From: Puteibacter caeruleilacunae
GTDB taxonomy: Bacteria; Bacteroidota; Bacteroidia; Bacteroidales; Prolixibacteraceae
Length of the DNA: 64,000 bases
Assembly (NCBI GenBank): GCA_005217565.1
Contig: SJCO01000003.1
Coordinates: 1 to 64,000, forward strand
Direction of reading: 5' to 3'
Below, in pieces: positions 8,289-15,963 of this stretch. The notes under the pieces are model-generated. The model saw nothing but the letters and a program-made list of their open reading frames with translations. It was not told the origin of the DNA and did not search any database. Each line of letters begins with the position of its first letter. Within the stretch, counting starts at the first letter, position 1. The position numbers and the translations under genes were made by a program.

Positions 8289-10199
8289 ATGGACAGATTA
8301 TTAGAAACATTAAAGGAGAAGAAGATTCAGCTACCCGCTGAGGTCATCGATTTATTGACTAATTGTAAGAGTTATACTTTTTTCAATTCAATCGAAGACC
8401 TGGCAAAAGCATCTTTAGGAGAAGAAGGAAATAACACTTATGATGTAAGTTACGATGTTCCTGAAAAAGGAAATTACACAGAAGCTGTTGTAAACAGGGT
8501 AAAAAACGGTATTGCAGTAAACTACACTGAAGCTTACATGCGTCGTCGTGATCCTGGAACAATGGTAATTGCTGATGATCTTCCATCTGACAAAACACGC
8601 TTCACCGACAAATTTGGTTATGATTTCTCAAAGCTAAAAAGAGAAACTTTCGAATGGTTGGCTGAACAAGATCTTGCGGTTTTCTTCTACTTTGCAGGTA
8701 GAAAAGGTTTAGGTAGCTACGGTTTAGCTATCGCTCCTGCCAATGCTGGATTCTTTGCATACGCACTTGCAATGCTACAAGAGTTTAAATCATTGGAAGA
8801 GTTAGAAGAAGAAGCAAAGATTCAATCCATTATTTATGTTGCTCCTCCTTTCCGTCATACTCATTTTGATGGCAAGCAGGTAGTAGTTCATAATCGCAAA
8901 GAAGGACTTCACGAATTATATTCATATAACCTATATCCAGGACCTAGTGCAAAAAAAGGTCTGTACGGAGTATTATTAGGACAAGGAGAAAAAGAAGGTT
9001 GGATTACCGCTCACTGTTCTGCAGTTAAGACTGTTAGTCCATACGACAACGAGCTTGTTTTCATGCACGAAGGTGCTAGTGGTGGTGGTAAGAGTGAGAT
9101 GCACCAGCACATTTTAATTGAGCCAGAAGGACAGGTTTTATTAGGACAAAACACTGCAACTAAGGAAAGACGTTTAATTTCAATTCCTTTGTTCTGTAAG
9201 TTTAATCCTGTAACCGATGATATGGCACTTTGTCACCCATCGATCCAGAAGAAGAATGGAAAACTTCGTATCGCAGACGCTGAGAATGGATGGTTCGTTC
9301 GTGTTGACAGTGTAAACGAATATGGAGATGATCCTTTCCTTGAGAAGGTAACCATTAGTCCTAAAAAACCATTATTATTCTTAAATATTGATGCAACACC
9401 TGATAGTACTGCCTTAATCTGGGATCATATTGAAGATGAACCAGGTAAGCGTTGTCCTAATCCTCGTGTTATCATTCCTAGAGATATCGTTCCTGGAATC
9501 GTTGACAAGTCAGTATCAATTGACGTGCGAAGCTTTGGAGTAAGAACTCCACCTTGTACTGTAGAAGATCCATCATACGGTATCATTGGTATGTTCCATT
9601 TCTTACCTCCTGCATTGGCATGGTTATGGAGATTGGTTGCTCCTCGTGGATTTGCCAATCCTAGTGTAGTATCGTCAGATACATCGATGAAAAGTGAAGG
9701 TGTGGGATCGTACTGGCCATTTGCTACAGGAAAGAAAGTTCATCATGCAAACTTATTGTTAGAGCAGATCATGAACTCGCCAAAGGTAACTTATACGCTT
9801 ACTCCTAACCAGCACGTTGGTGCATGGAAGGTAGGATTTAAGCCTCAGCTTTTAATGCGTGAATACTTAACTCGTCGTGGAAATGTTCGTCTACGTGAAG
9901 ACCAGTTTCAGGAAGCACGTACTCCATTGTTGGGTTATGAATTGAACTACCTAACAATTGAAGGAGCTAAGATTCCATCACGTTTCTTGAAGGTGTATAA
10001 GCAACCAGAAGTAGGTTTCGACGGATACGATAAAGGAGCTCAAATTCTTGAGGAATTCTTCAAGAAAGAGTTACAGCAATATTTAACTCCTGAGTTATCT
10101 GAAACAGGAAGAGCAATCATTGAAGCATGTTTGAATGGTGCTTCTAATGAAGATTACAGAAGACTTATTCCTGTTAATAAGAAATCTCTTGTATACTAG
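8289..10199 (+). CDS. DUF4914 family protein, PEPCK/HPr-kinase-like P-loop
   Basis: A 636-residue soluble protein that I recognise as the DUF4914 family. A clear phosphate-binding loop, HEGASGGGKSEMHQ, lies at residues 260-273 (K268, S269), followed by acidic and histidine segments (CHPSIQKKNGK, FLNIDATPDSTALIWDH). The P-loop context resembles phosphoenolpyruvate carboxykinase and HPr kinase, but the usual PEPCK catalytic motifs are not evident to me, so I do not assign that reaction. Transcription probably starts near 8202, and a strong terminator follows at 10229, so it is a single-gene unit. Function is unknown; an ATP- or GTP-dependent enzyme is the best guess. Confidence 0.8.
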   Translation: MDRLLETLKEKKIQLPAEVIDLLTNCKSYTFFNSIEDLAKASLGEEGNNTYDVSYDVPEKGNYTEAVVNRVKNGIAVNYTEAYMRRRDPGTMVIADDLPSDKTRFTDKFGYDFSKLKRETFEWLAEQDLAVFFYFAGRKGLGSYGLAIAPANAGFFAYALAMLQEFKSLEELEEEAKIQSIIYVAPPFRHTHFDGKQVVVHNRKEGLHELYSYNLYPGPSAKKGLYGVLLGQGEKEGWITAHCSAVKTVSPYDNELVFMHEGASGGGKSEMHQHILIEPEGQVLLGQNTATKERRLISIPLFCKFNPVTDDMALCHPSIQKKNGKLRIADAENGWFVRVDSVNEYGDDPFLEKVTISPKKPLLFLNIDATPDSTALIWDHIEDEPGKRCPNPRVIIPRDIVPGIVDKSVSIDVRSFGVRTPPCTVEDPSYGIIGMFHFLPPALAWLWRLVAPRGFANPSVVSSDTSMKSEGVGSYWPFATGKKVHHANLLLEQIMNSPKVTYTLTPNQHVGAWKVGFKPQLLMREYLTRRGNVRLREDQFQEARTPLLGYELNYLTIEGAKIPSRFLKVYKQPEVGFDGYDKGAQILEEFFKKELQQYLTPELSETGRAIIEACLNGASNEDYRRLIPVNKKSLVY

Positions 10200-10228
10200 A
10201 TCTTTACTAAACATTAAATAGTATCTTC

Positions 10229-10257
10229 AAACCGCCTCTAACAGGGGCGGTTTTTTT
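10229..10257 (+). terminator. Rho-independent terminator of the DUF4914 gene
   Basis: The GC-rich stem AAACCGCCTCT / AGGGGCGGTTT with a 3-base loop and one mismatch is followed by a run of T, about 30 bp after the stop codon. Confidence 0.9.
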
Positions 10258-10319
10258 GTCTTTTTCTTAACTAAAATCCCCCGTTTGTCGTAAATTAGTA
10301 TAAAACGAATATTTTGCTC

Positions 10320-10685
10320 ATGAAACCTAAAAAACAAAAACGACAACGAACAGCCCTCACCATCCTAAAAGTCCTCGCTACCTTTGCTGCTATATTTTAT
10401 TTTTGGGTAGTCCTTGATGAAGTAATTCCCCCTTATGACAGCAATATGTATGAATCTACATTAGGAATAATAATGATCCCCGTATTGTTTGTCTTTTTCA
10501 TGGTAGGCTATGTGTATATGTGGAAGAATTCCTTTTTAGGAGGCTTGCTCTTTACCCTTTGGTATATAGGCCTGGTTTGTGTGTCCCTATTTATCTGGGT
10601 ACATGGAAATGTCACAATATTAGCGGGGCTTCCAATTCTTCAACTGGGAATTTTACTCATGATATTTTCACGAAAGAAAAGATAA
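10320..10685 (+). CDS. Small integral membrane protein of unknown function
   Basis: A 121-residue protein from ATG 10320 (a TTG at 10314 would add two residues). After a Lys/Arg-rich N-terminus (KPKKQKRQR) there are about four hydrophobic helices (near residues 13-35, 45-67, 70-92 and 95-117) and a basic tail FSRKKR. No family is recognised. It stands alone between two terminators, convergent with the flavodoxin operon. Confidence 0.6.
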   Translation: MKPKKQKRQRTALTILKVLATFAAIFYFWVVLDEVIPPYDSNMYESTLGIIMIPVLFVFFMVGYVYMWKNSFLGGLLFTLWYIGLVCVSLFIWVHGNVTILAGLPILQLGILLMIFSRKKR

Positions 10686-10690
10686 TAAAA

Positions 10691-10723
10691 AAGGGGTATC
10701 GAAGACTTTGTCTGATACCCCTA
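10691..10723. terminator. Bidirectional terminator between convergent genes
   Basis: AGGGGTATC at 10692-10700 pairs with GATACCCCT at 10714-10722, with an inner AGAC/GTCT stem. On the minus strand it is followed by a T-run, so it chiefly serves the DUF2023 gene; on the plus strand it ends the small membrane protein gene. Confidence 0.85.
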
Positions 10724-10741
10724 CACTTAACTTTTATCCGT

Positions 10742-11131
10742 TCATGCACATGACAGAACGCATTTATCTACCTTTAGACCTTTCCTATTAATGTATCTCT
10801 TACACTGTTCTTTCCGGTCGTAGCCAAGCATAATACCTAAAATAAAATCTTCTTCAGGAGAATACTCCGTCAATGTTTTATCACCAAATGATTTGATCAC
10901 CTCAACACAATCTGGTTTTCCAAAGAAGATGTTTATTTTTCGCTTATTCACAACCTCTGTATGAAAGCAAATTTCTTTTTGGACTAGAATTTTTTCGGCC
11001 TCTTCTCTTTCTGAGCTATGCATGGTATGAAGCACCATGTTGCGAATCCCTTTTTTTAACTCATAAATATGATGTATCAACACCTGTAGATCAGCTGATC
11101 GACAAGCCTCTTTTTCCGAATAATTCTTCAT
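10742..11131 (-). CDS. DUF2023 family protein linked to flavodoxin
   Basis: A 129-residue protein of the DUF2023 type, with the motif LIHHIYELKKGIRNMVLHT at about residues 18-36 and the C-terminal segment EEDFILGIMLGYDRKEQC. In Bacteroidota this family is repeatedly found directly beside flavodoxin, which suggests it acts with flavodoxin or its redox partner; no activity is established to my knowledge. Here it is the second gene after flavodoxin (21-bp gap) and ends at a strong terminator. It is Cys- and Lys-rich at the C-terminus (CKRYINRKGLKVDKCVLSC). Confidence 0.8.
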   Translation of the reverse strand: MKNYSEKEACRSADLQVLIHHIYELKKGIRNMVLHTMHSSEREEAEKILVQKEICFHTEVVNKRKINIFFGKPDCVEVIKSFGDKTLTEYSPEEDFILGIMLGYDRKEQCKRYINRKGLKVDKCVLSCA

Positions 11132-11152
11132 ATCCGTAACAAAAGATATGAT

Positions 11153-11650
11153 CTAGTTTAATTCAGGTTGAATTTGAGAAACCCACGCATCAATACGCTC
11201 ATCTGATAAATCAGACTGGTTTTCTTCGTCTAAAATCAGACCAACAAATTGGCCATCAACTTCAGCTGTTGAACAATCATATTCATAACCATCAACGCTT
11301 GTAAAGCCAACAACTTTCTTAGCCTTTTCTTTAACGGCTTCATAAATTGTTCCTACTCCATCAACAAAGCTATCACCATAGCTCATACTATCGCCAAATC
11401 CAAAAATGGCAACTACCTTTTCAGATAAATCAGCTGATTCTAAATCCGAGATAAAACCTTCCCAATCATCTTGCAAATCTCCAACGCCCCATGTTGAAGT
11501 ACCAAGAATCAGATTATCGTACTCTCCTAATTTATCAGCTGGATCATCTGCAACATCAAATACATCACCTTCCAACTTTGCTGCTATCTGTTTGGCAGCT
11601 GCCTCTGTGTTACCGGTTGAAGAACCGAAAAAAACTGCTACTTTACTCAT
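11153..11650 (-). CDS. fldA: Long-chain flavodoxin
   Basis: A 165-residue protein. The FMN phosphate loop SSTGNT is at residues 10-15, followed by the isoalloxazine-contact loops STWGVGDLQDDW (about 58-69) and FGFGDSMSYGDSFVDGVG (about 97-114). Length and the inserted loop fit bacterial long-chain flavodoxins. It replaces ferredoxin as a low-potential electron carrier, often when iron is scarce, which fits the neighbouring TonB-dependent uptake operon. A promoter matching TTG-N20-TATATTTG lies upstream at 11736-11766, so it starts its own two-gene unit with DUF2023. Confidence 0.95.
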   Translation of the reverse strand: MSKVAVFFGSSTGNTEAAAKQIAAKLEGDVFDVADDPADKLGEYDNLILGTSTWGVGDLQDDWEGFISDLESADLSEKVVAIFGFGDSMSYGDSFVDGVGTIYEAVKEKAKKVVGFTSVDGYEYDCSTAEVDGQFVGLILDEENQSDLSDERIDAWVSQIQPELN

Positions 11651-11735
11651 CTCTTTAAGTTATGTTCTTACGTTATTTTTTGTAGAAATCATCAATTGAC
11701 TTTGACTTTGGTATGACAGTTTCTACTAGACATTA

Positions 11736-11766
11736 CAAATATAGGATGTCATGACGGGGCAATCAA
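11736..11766 (-). promoter_or_regulatory. Flavodoxin promoter with palindrome in the spacer
   Basis: On the minus strand, TTG (11764-11766), a 20-base spacer and TATATTTG (11736-11743) match the Bacteroidota sigma consensus. The spacer contains the perfect palindrome GTCATGAC (11748-11755), a possible operator. An inverted pair GTAGAAA (11682-11688) / TTTCTAC (11720-11726) lies in the transcribed leader. Confidence 0.6.
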
Positions 11767-11793
11767 TCCCAATATGTTATGATTTTAAATAAC

Positions 11794-11836
11794 AAAAGGC
11801 CATCCCAGGGTCTAGCACTCCCCAGAACAGCCTTTT
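11794..11836 (-). terminator. Candidate terminator of the TonB receptor-PepSY operon
   Basis: AAAAGGC (11794-11800) pairs with GCCTTTT (11830-11836) around a partly paired CCCAGGG/CCCCAG interior. On the minus strand it lies 17 bp past the PepSY gene and ends in a T-rich stretch. Confidence 0.55.
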
Positions 11837-11852
11837 CGACCTCGAATGTAAA

Positions 11853-12407
11853 TTACATTATAAAATATAGCAAAACGGGAATAATAACTCCAACTAACAT
11901 GAGCCACACTCCACGACGTTTAAATCCTTTTTTCCCTTTAATCATCACTGCTCCCGAAATGGCAAAGAAGATTAACACCATACCATAAAGATGCGCTAAC
12001 CAGGTATACCTTTTTCCGGCATTATAGTGAATATCATTCATAAACTTTAAGGTAGTTATCTCCTCATAAGTTATTACTTCAAGATCGCCTGTTGAACGAT
12101 CATATTCACCCAATCCTCCTTTTACATAGAGGCGGTATACCTCTTTATAAGGAATAATACGCGTTAACTTAGGCTCATTATGAAAGGTATTCTTCCAAAC
12201 TCCTTTAAGTTGATCAACTGATAAATTCGTTTGCAATGTTTTCGCTACTCTATGTTCCCTAAAAGAAGCATCTTTCTCATCGGGCTTACTTGCAAGCAAA
12301 ATACCAGTGAATGCATAAATAACAGTTAAACCAATAAATAAATACCCTAAATCGCGGTGAAGATCCCGAACAACCTTACGCCATTTAAGATTAGTCCAAA
12401 ACTTCAT
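11853..12407 (-). CDS. PepSY-associated transmembrane protein
   Basis: A 184-residue inner-membrane protein: a helix after the basic start (FIGLTVIYAFTGILLA, about 21-37), a periplasmic PepSY-like region (about 45-125, YKEVYRLYVKGGLGEYDRSTGD), then two C-terminal helices (LAHLYGMVLIFFAISGAVM and VWLMLVGVIIPVLLYFI). The H in DLHRDLG and the H in LAHLYG are typical of the family. PepSY_TM proteins are associated with iron/siderophore reduction or heme handling next to TonB receptors. Its start overlaps the end of the upstream lipoprotein gene by 17 bp, so it is the last gene of the operon. Substrate unknown. Confidence 0.8.
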   Translation of the reverse strand: MKFWTNLKWRKVVRDLHRDLGYLFIGLTVIYAFTGILLASKPDEKDASFREHRVAKTLQTNLSVDQLKGVWKNTFHNEPKLTRIIPYKEVYRLYVKGGLGEYDRSTGDLEVITYEEITTLKFMNDIHYNAGKRYTWLAHLYGMVLIFFAISGAVMIKGKKGFKRRGVWLMLVGVIIPVLLYFIM

Positions 12408-12939
12408 AGTCGGTACCGTTGATAAAATAGATTGAATAATAGTTTTTGTTATTGGCTGTCATCCAGTCGCGCATTTTTGTGATATTGGCAAGTTCTGCTG
12501 AACAGTGCTTTCCTCCTTCTTCACGATCCTTATCTTTTGCCTTGGTTTTTTCCTCCCACTGATTGATAAATTCTTCAGACAAACGCTTTTCCTGGATAGT
12601 TCCTCTTATTGCAAGGTTAACACCAGCAAGTTCGCGATTAAATCCTTTCAATTTACCTGTCGCTTCAACTCGCAACGACATCTTTCCTGTTTCATCAATT
12701 AAGATAGCACGACGACCAGAGTGAGCACAAACGTGACTAACAGTTCCTTTAAAGCACACCTCTTTTCCGATGTTACTTTCAGCCATCTCCATCACCTTAG
12801 CAATAGATACAGGATTCTCAATCTTTGCAGCAACCTCTTCTTTCTTTACTTCTTTTGCCTGAACTGTGTTTTTCGATTGATTATTACATGCTCCGAAAAA
12901 CAATACTGCAACTGCTGACAACAATAATAAACGCTTCAT
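12391..12939 (-). CDS. Lipoprotein with OB-fold-like domain
   Basis: A 182-residue lipoprotein with the lipobox LFFGAC (Cys at about residue 18). Residues 45-120 (VCFKGTVSHVCAHSGRRAIL, IDETGKMSLRVEA, NLAIRGTI) resemble a small OB-fold as found in periplasmic nucleic-acid-binding-like or metal-stress proteins. A charged Lys/Glu/Asp segment (EEKTKAKDKDREEGGKHC) follows. The conserved Cys/His cluster VCAHSG could bind metal or heme; this is conjecture. It overlaps the PepSY gene and is probably translated with it. I do not recognise a named family. Confidence 0.65.
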   Translation of the reverse strand: MKRLLLLSAVAVLFFGACNNQSKNTVQAKEVKKEEVAAKIENPVSIAKVMEMAESNIGKEVCFKGTVSHVCAHSGRRAILIDETGKMSLRVEATGKLKGFNRELAGVNLAIRGTIQEKRLSEEFINQWEEKTKAKDKDREEGGKHCSAELANITKMRDWMTANNKNYYSIYFINGTDYEVLD

Positions 12940-12984
12940 ATCTTTTTATGATTTTTAGATTTTCTGATTATTAGATGTTTTTAA

Positions 12985-14199
12985 TTATTTGCTTAACACT
13001 AAGCAAGGGATAAAGCCCAAGACTCCTGTTAGTGCCACCCATACAAGAGGAATGAATGATAACGGTTGCTTACGATACCTCATAATTCCTACAAAAAGCA
13101 GCACAAAGAATAAATTAAAGAATAGCACCGTTACACCTCCGAAATACATCATTGGCTTGACAAATCGGGTATAAGGCGACTCAAAATAAAGGCTTACAGG
13201 AAACAAATCACTAAAAAAACCTGCCTCTTTAGTGTCGTGATCAATGGTTACCTGATCAACAATTTCCCTTGTGTGAACATCCATAGCAAACGCTTTCTTT
13301 CCTTTTTTGGACATCACATTGATGTTCCAGTATAAAGGATTAGCCATGATCATCATTTTATCACGATTGAGATCAAATTCAGGAGTAGGGATAGCCACTA
13401 CCTTGTAAGCGTCAGTCTGTATCTGATACATTTTATGTTCTTCATCAAAAAAGAAAGCATAAAAACTTCGATCACTTGGTTCCATTACTGCAATATGCAC
13501 AGGTTTAACTCCCTCTGGAATTGTCACTTTACGCAGAAATGGTTTGCCATTAACCATTTTCAAATGAAACATTTGATCTTCACTATCGGTAATAAAATAC
13601 CCTTCTTCGTAAGGTTTACGTGTTGATGGATTTCCGGCGACTAATTTTGCAGGAAAATGAAAATTCCTTTTCTCGAATGCTCGCATAAACAGCGCACTCT
13701 TTCCTGTCTTCACCTGATTGTTTTCAGGATCAACAAATTCAATCTTATTGGTTATTCGGAATAAATCACCAGGCATTTCCAGATTTACTCGCCCTGACAT
13801 TGATTCGAACAATGTATACAAAGGAATGTGTGGTGTATTTTTATCAGTAGGATTCACTCTGAAATAGAAGGTCTTACTGTTGATATCCTTTGTTGTGACA
13901 GCCACACCGTGAATAGTATCAGGCATACGACCATCCGACAATAACTGTCTGTAATAGAATAACGGTAGAATACTATCGAATTCCGCTTCATTATACTCTT
14001 TTCCTGTCTTCATATTCTTTCGAATCAGTCGCTCATTTACCTCATCAAAATCAATAGTACAGAAACTCTTTTCCAACGAGCTATAATAAGTAAAAATGTT
14101 CCCCGAAGCTTCGTCGGTGATGATATGATACATCATAGGCATCATCCAGGCAAGCAAACCTGTTGCGAGAACTATGATGAAATATTTTATTGTCTTCAT
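12985..14199 (-). CDS. DUF4857 membrane-anchored protein
   Basis: A 404-residue protein that I recognise as DUF4857. It has an N-terminal membrane helix (FIIVLATGLLAWMMPMMY), a large extracytoplasmic region of beta-rich character, and two C-terminal helices (about 345-370 and 378-400). In Bacteroidota this family is found beside an ABC ATPase and permease, as here, so it is probably an accessory or third component of that transporter. The gap to the permease gene is 43 bp. The function is not known. Confidence 0.7.
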   Translation of the reverse strand: MKTIKYFIIVLATGLLAWMMPMMYHIITDEASGNIFTYYSSLEKSFCTIDFDEVNERLIRKNMKTGKEYNEAEFDSILPLFYYRQLLSDGRMPDTIHGVAVTTKDINSKTFYFRVNPTDKNTPHIPLYTLFESMSGRVNLEMPGDLFRITNKIEFVDPENNQVKTGKSALFMRAFEKRNFHFPAKLVAGNPSTRKPYEEGYFITDSEDQMFHLKMVNGKPFLRKVTIPEGVKPVHIAVMEPSDRSFYAFFFDEEHKMYQIQTDAYKVVAIPTPEFDLNRDKMMIMANPLYWNINVMSKKGKKAFAMDVHTREIVDQVTIDHDTKEAGFFSDLFPVSLYFESPYTRFVKPMMYFGGVTVLFFNLFFVLLFVGIMRYRKQPLSFIPLVWVALTGVLGFIPCLVLSK

Positions 14200-14242
14200 T
14201 TCTTTTTCGATTTTAAGATCTTTAGCTTATAAAATTCCCGGA

Positions 14243-14914
14243 CTAATCCTGCTCGCCAATTTTGAAACGATATACTGAGTAGAAAGTAAATGGTAGCACA
14301 TACAACACAACGATTGCCAGCAGACATGATACGATACCGTATGCCCCGGGAAAATCAGTTATATAACACATTTTAATTGTTCCTATCATTACCAGGATGT
14401 TGAATACTCTTACTTTCCAGGTTGGTTCAATGCAGATCATGGCAATCATTGAATGCGCCAACAAACCGGCCATATACCATGGAGCAACTGTCTGTAAGAA
14501 GCTCAGGATAAACTCATATGGAAAATGAAAACTTGAGAAAACAACCGCACATAAAATATGAAGCAAGAAAAATCCGAGCAACAGTAGCTGCCCGTATCCA
14601 ACCATCAACATAATTGTTTTCCTTTCAGACAAAGGAAGATGTAAGGTTAACTTGATTCTTTTCTGAATCACTTCAGGCACAAATTGAGCAACACCTAAGC
14701 ATACTCCAGCAGCCAAAGGAAAATATTTTAAGTCGCGAAACATAAACTGATCGCGGTTGATGATAACATCCCATAAGTGCTCCATTCCGGCAAAACGAAA
14801 TGAGCGTCCTAATTTCAGGAAGGTATAGGTGTGTAAGGCTATTCCTGCCAATATAATCCCAAGAATAAACCACTTGGTCTTTTTATATTCTTTAAATAAT
14901 AATGCTCTGTTCAT
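14243..14914 (-). CDS. ABC transporter permease-like membrane protein
   Basis: A 223-residue protein with about six hydrophobic helices (WFILGIILAGIALHTYTF, FPLAAGVCLGVAQFV, MLMVGYGQLLLLGFFLLHIL, ILVMIGTIKM, IVSCLLAIVVLYVLPF among them). It begins MNRALLFKEYKKTKW, the short cytoplasmic N-terminus usual in ABC-2-type permeases, and sits next to the ATPase gene, so it is the likely membrane partner. Export or import direction and cargo cannot be told. A hairpin lies in the 155-bp gap between it and the ATPase gene. Confidence 0.65.
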   Translation of the reverse strand: MNRALLFKEYKKTKWFILGIILAGIALHTYTFLKLGRSFRFAGMEHLWDVIINRDQFMFRDLKYFPLAAGVCLGVAQFVPEVIQKRIKLTLHLPLSERKTIMLMVGYGQLLLLGFFLLHILCAVVFSSFHFPYEFILSFLQTVAPWYMAGLLAHSMIAMICIEPTWKVRVFNILVMIGTIKMCYITDFPGAYGIVSCLLAIVVLYVLPFTFYSVYRFKIGEQD

Positions 14915-14997
14915 TTGAGGATTTTTAGATTTTTGGATTACTAGATTTCAGAGATCAGTAGATCACTCAATAATTTTATTTTTGGACTGGGCCTCTG

Positions 14998-15037
14998 GTG
15001 TGCAAAGAATACATCTTTATTCTTTGGTAGCACACCT
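14998..15037 (-). promoter_or_regulatory. Intercistronic stem-loop between ABC ATPase and permease genes
   Basis: GGTGTGC (14998-15004) pairs with GCACACC (15031-15037); an inner AAAGAATA / TATTCTTT pair extends the stem to about 15 bp with a small asymmetric bulge. There is no strong T-run, so it may act as an mRNA processing or stability element or a partial terminator rather than a full stop. Confidence 0.55.
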
Positions 15038-15069
15038 TTGCAGCGGGCTTTATAGATCAAAAAAGCTTA

Positions 15070-15954
15070 TTAATACTTTCCTGTTAAACCAATAAAAGCC
15101 TCCTCTAACGATAATCTCTCTTCCTTCAGTCCATCAATACTTAAACCTTGTTGTTTCATCAAAGCTTGCAATTCAGGTCCGCTACACAATGAATACACCT
15201 CGGTATTTCCATTAATTGTAACAGGATTCTTCATCTCTTTAAAATCCTTCAACACCTCAGGCTTATCACATTTAAAGCGATAACGCTGGAAGTTAGTCAA
15301 GAGCTCATCTACTGGTTTTTGCAATACGATACTTCCATAATCCATTATCAGGCAATCATCAATCAAACGCTCCATGTCCTGTATGATATGGGAAGTAACA
15401 AAAACAGTTTTGCCACGCGATTTCGCATATTCACTTAAATAATCGACAAACAGCATACGGTAACCGGGATCCAATCCCATTGAAAAATCATCAAGAATCA
15501 ACAGTTCTGGATCTTGTGCAAGAATCAATCCTAATGCCACTTGCGAACGTTGTCCGCACGACATTCTTGAAATCTTTTGTTTGGGGGCGATCTTTAACAG
15601 ATCCATCAATTCATAATAGGCCTCTTTACGCCAATTGGGATAAAAAGCCGAGTAAAACCGCTCAATCTCACTAATATTCATAAAGGCATATTGCACATGT
15701 CCTTCAATCAGCAGTCCCACTTTTTGCTTTGTTGCAGGAGACAGATTGCCCGACTTTTCGCCGAACATCAAACACTCTCCACTTCGTGGTTTAAGATATC
15801 CATTCAGGATATTAATAGTAGTAGTTTTTCCTGTACCGTTCTTTCCTAGCAGTCCCAGGATTCTCCCTTTAGGGATAGTAAAATTAAGGTTCTCGTAAAT
15901 ACAACGATTACCATAATAATGAGTTAAGTCTTTACATTCTACGATCGGTTGCAT
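15070..15954 (-). CDS. ABC transporter ATP-binding protein
   Basis: A 294-residue ATPase. Walker A GKNGTGKT is at residues 37-44, the signature is MSCGQRSQ (a variant of LSGGQ), and Walker B is LLILDDFSMGLDP. The residue that is normally the catalytic Glu after the Walker B Asp is Asp (LDDF instead of LDEP), which could slow hydrolysis. The H loop is FVTSHIIQDME. It pairs with the permease and DUF4857 genes downstream, and the DUF6850 gene lies 9 bp upstream. The cargo is unknown; context suggests a role connected with the TonB receptor. Confidence 0.88.
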   Translation of the reverse strand: MQPIVECKDLTHYYGNRCIYENLNFTIPKGRILGLLGKNGTGKTTTINILNGYLKPRSGECLMFGEKSGNLSPATKQKVGLLIEGHVQYAFMNISEIERFYSAFYPNWRKEAYYELMDLLKIAPKQKISRMSCGQRSQVALGLILAQDPELLILDDFSMGLDPGYRMLFVDYLSEYAKSRGKTVFVTSHIIQDMERLIDDCLIMDYGSIVLQKPVDELLTNFQRYRFKCDKPEVLKDFKEMKNPVTINGNTEVYSLCSGPELQALMKQQGLSIDGLKEERLSLEEAFIGLTGKY

Positions 15955-15963
15955 ATATTTTAT

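Noticed and set aside
8289-10199. Calling the DUF4914 gene a phosphoenolpyruvate carboxykinase
   Set aside because: Only the P-loop is similar; the substrate-binding and catalytic motifs of PEPCK were not found.
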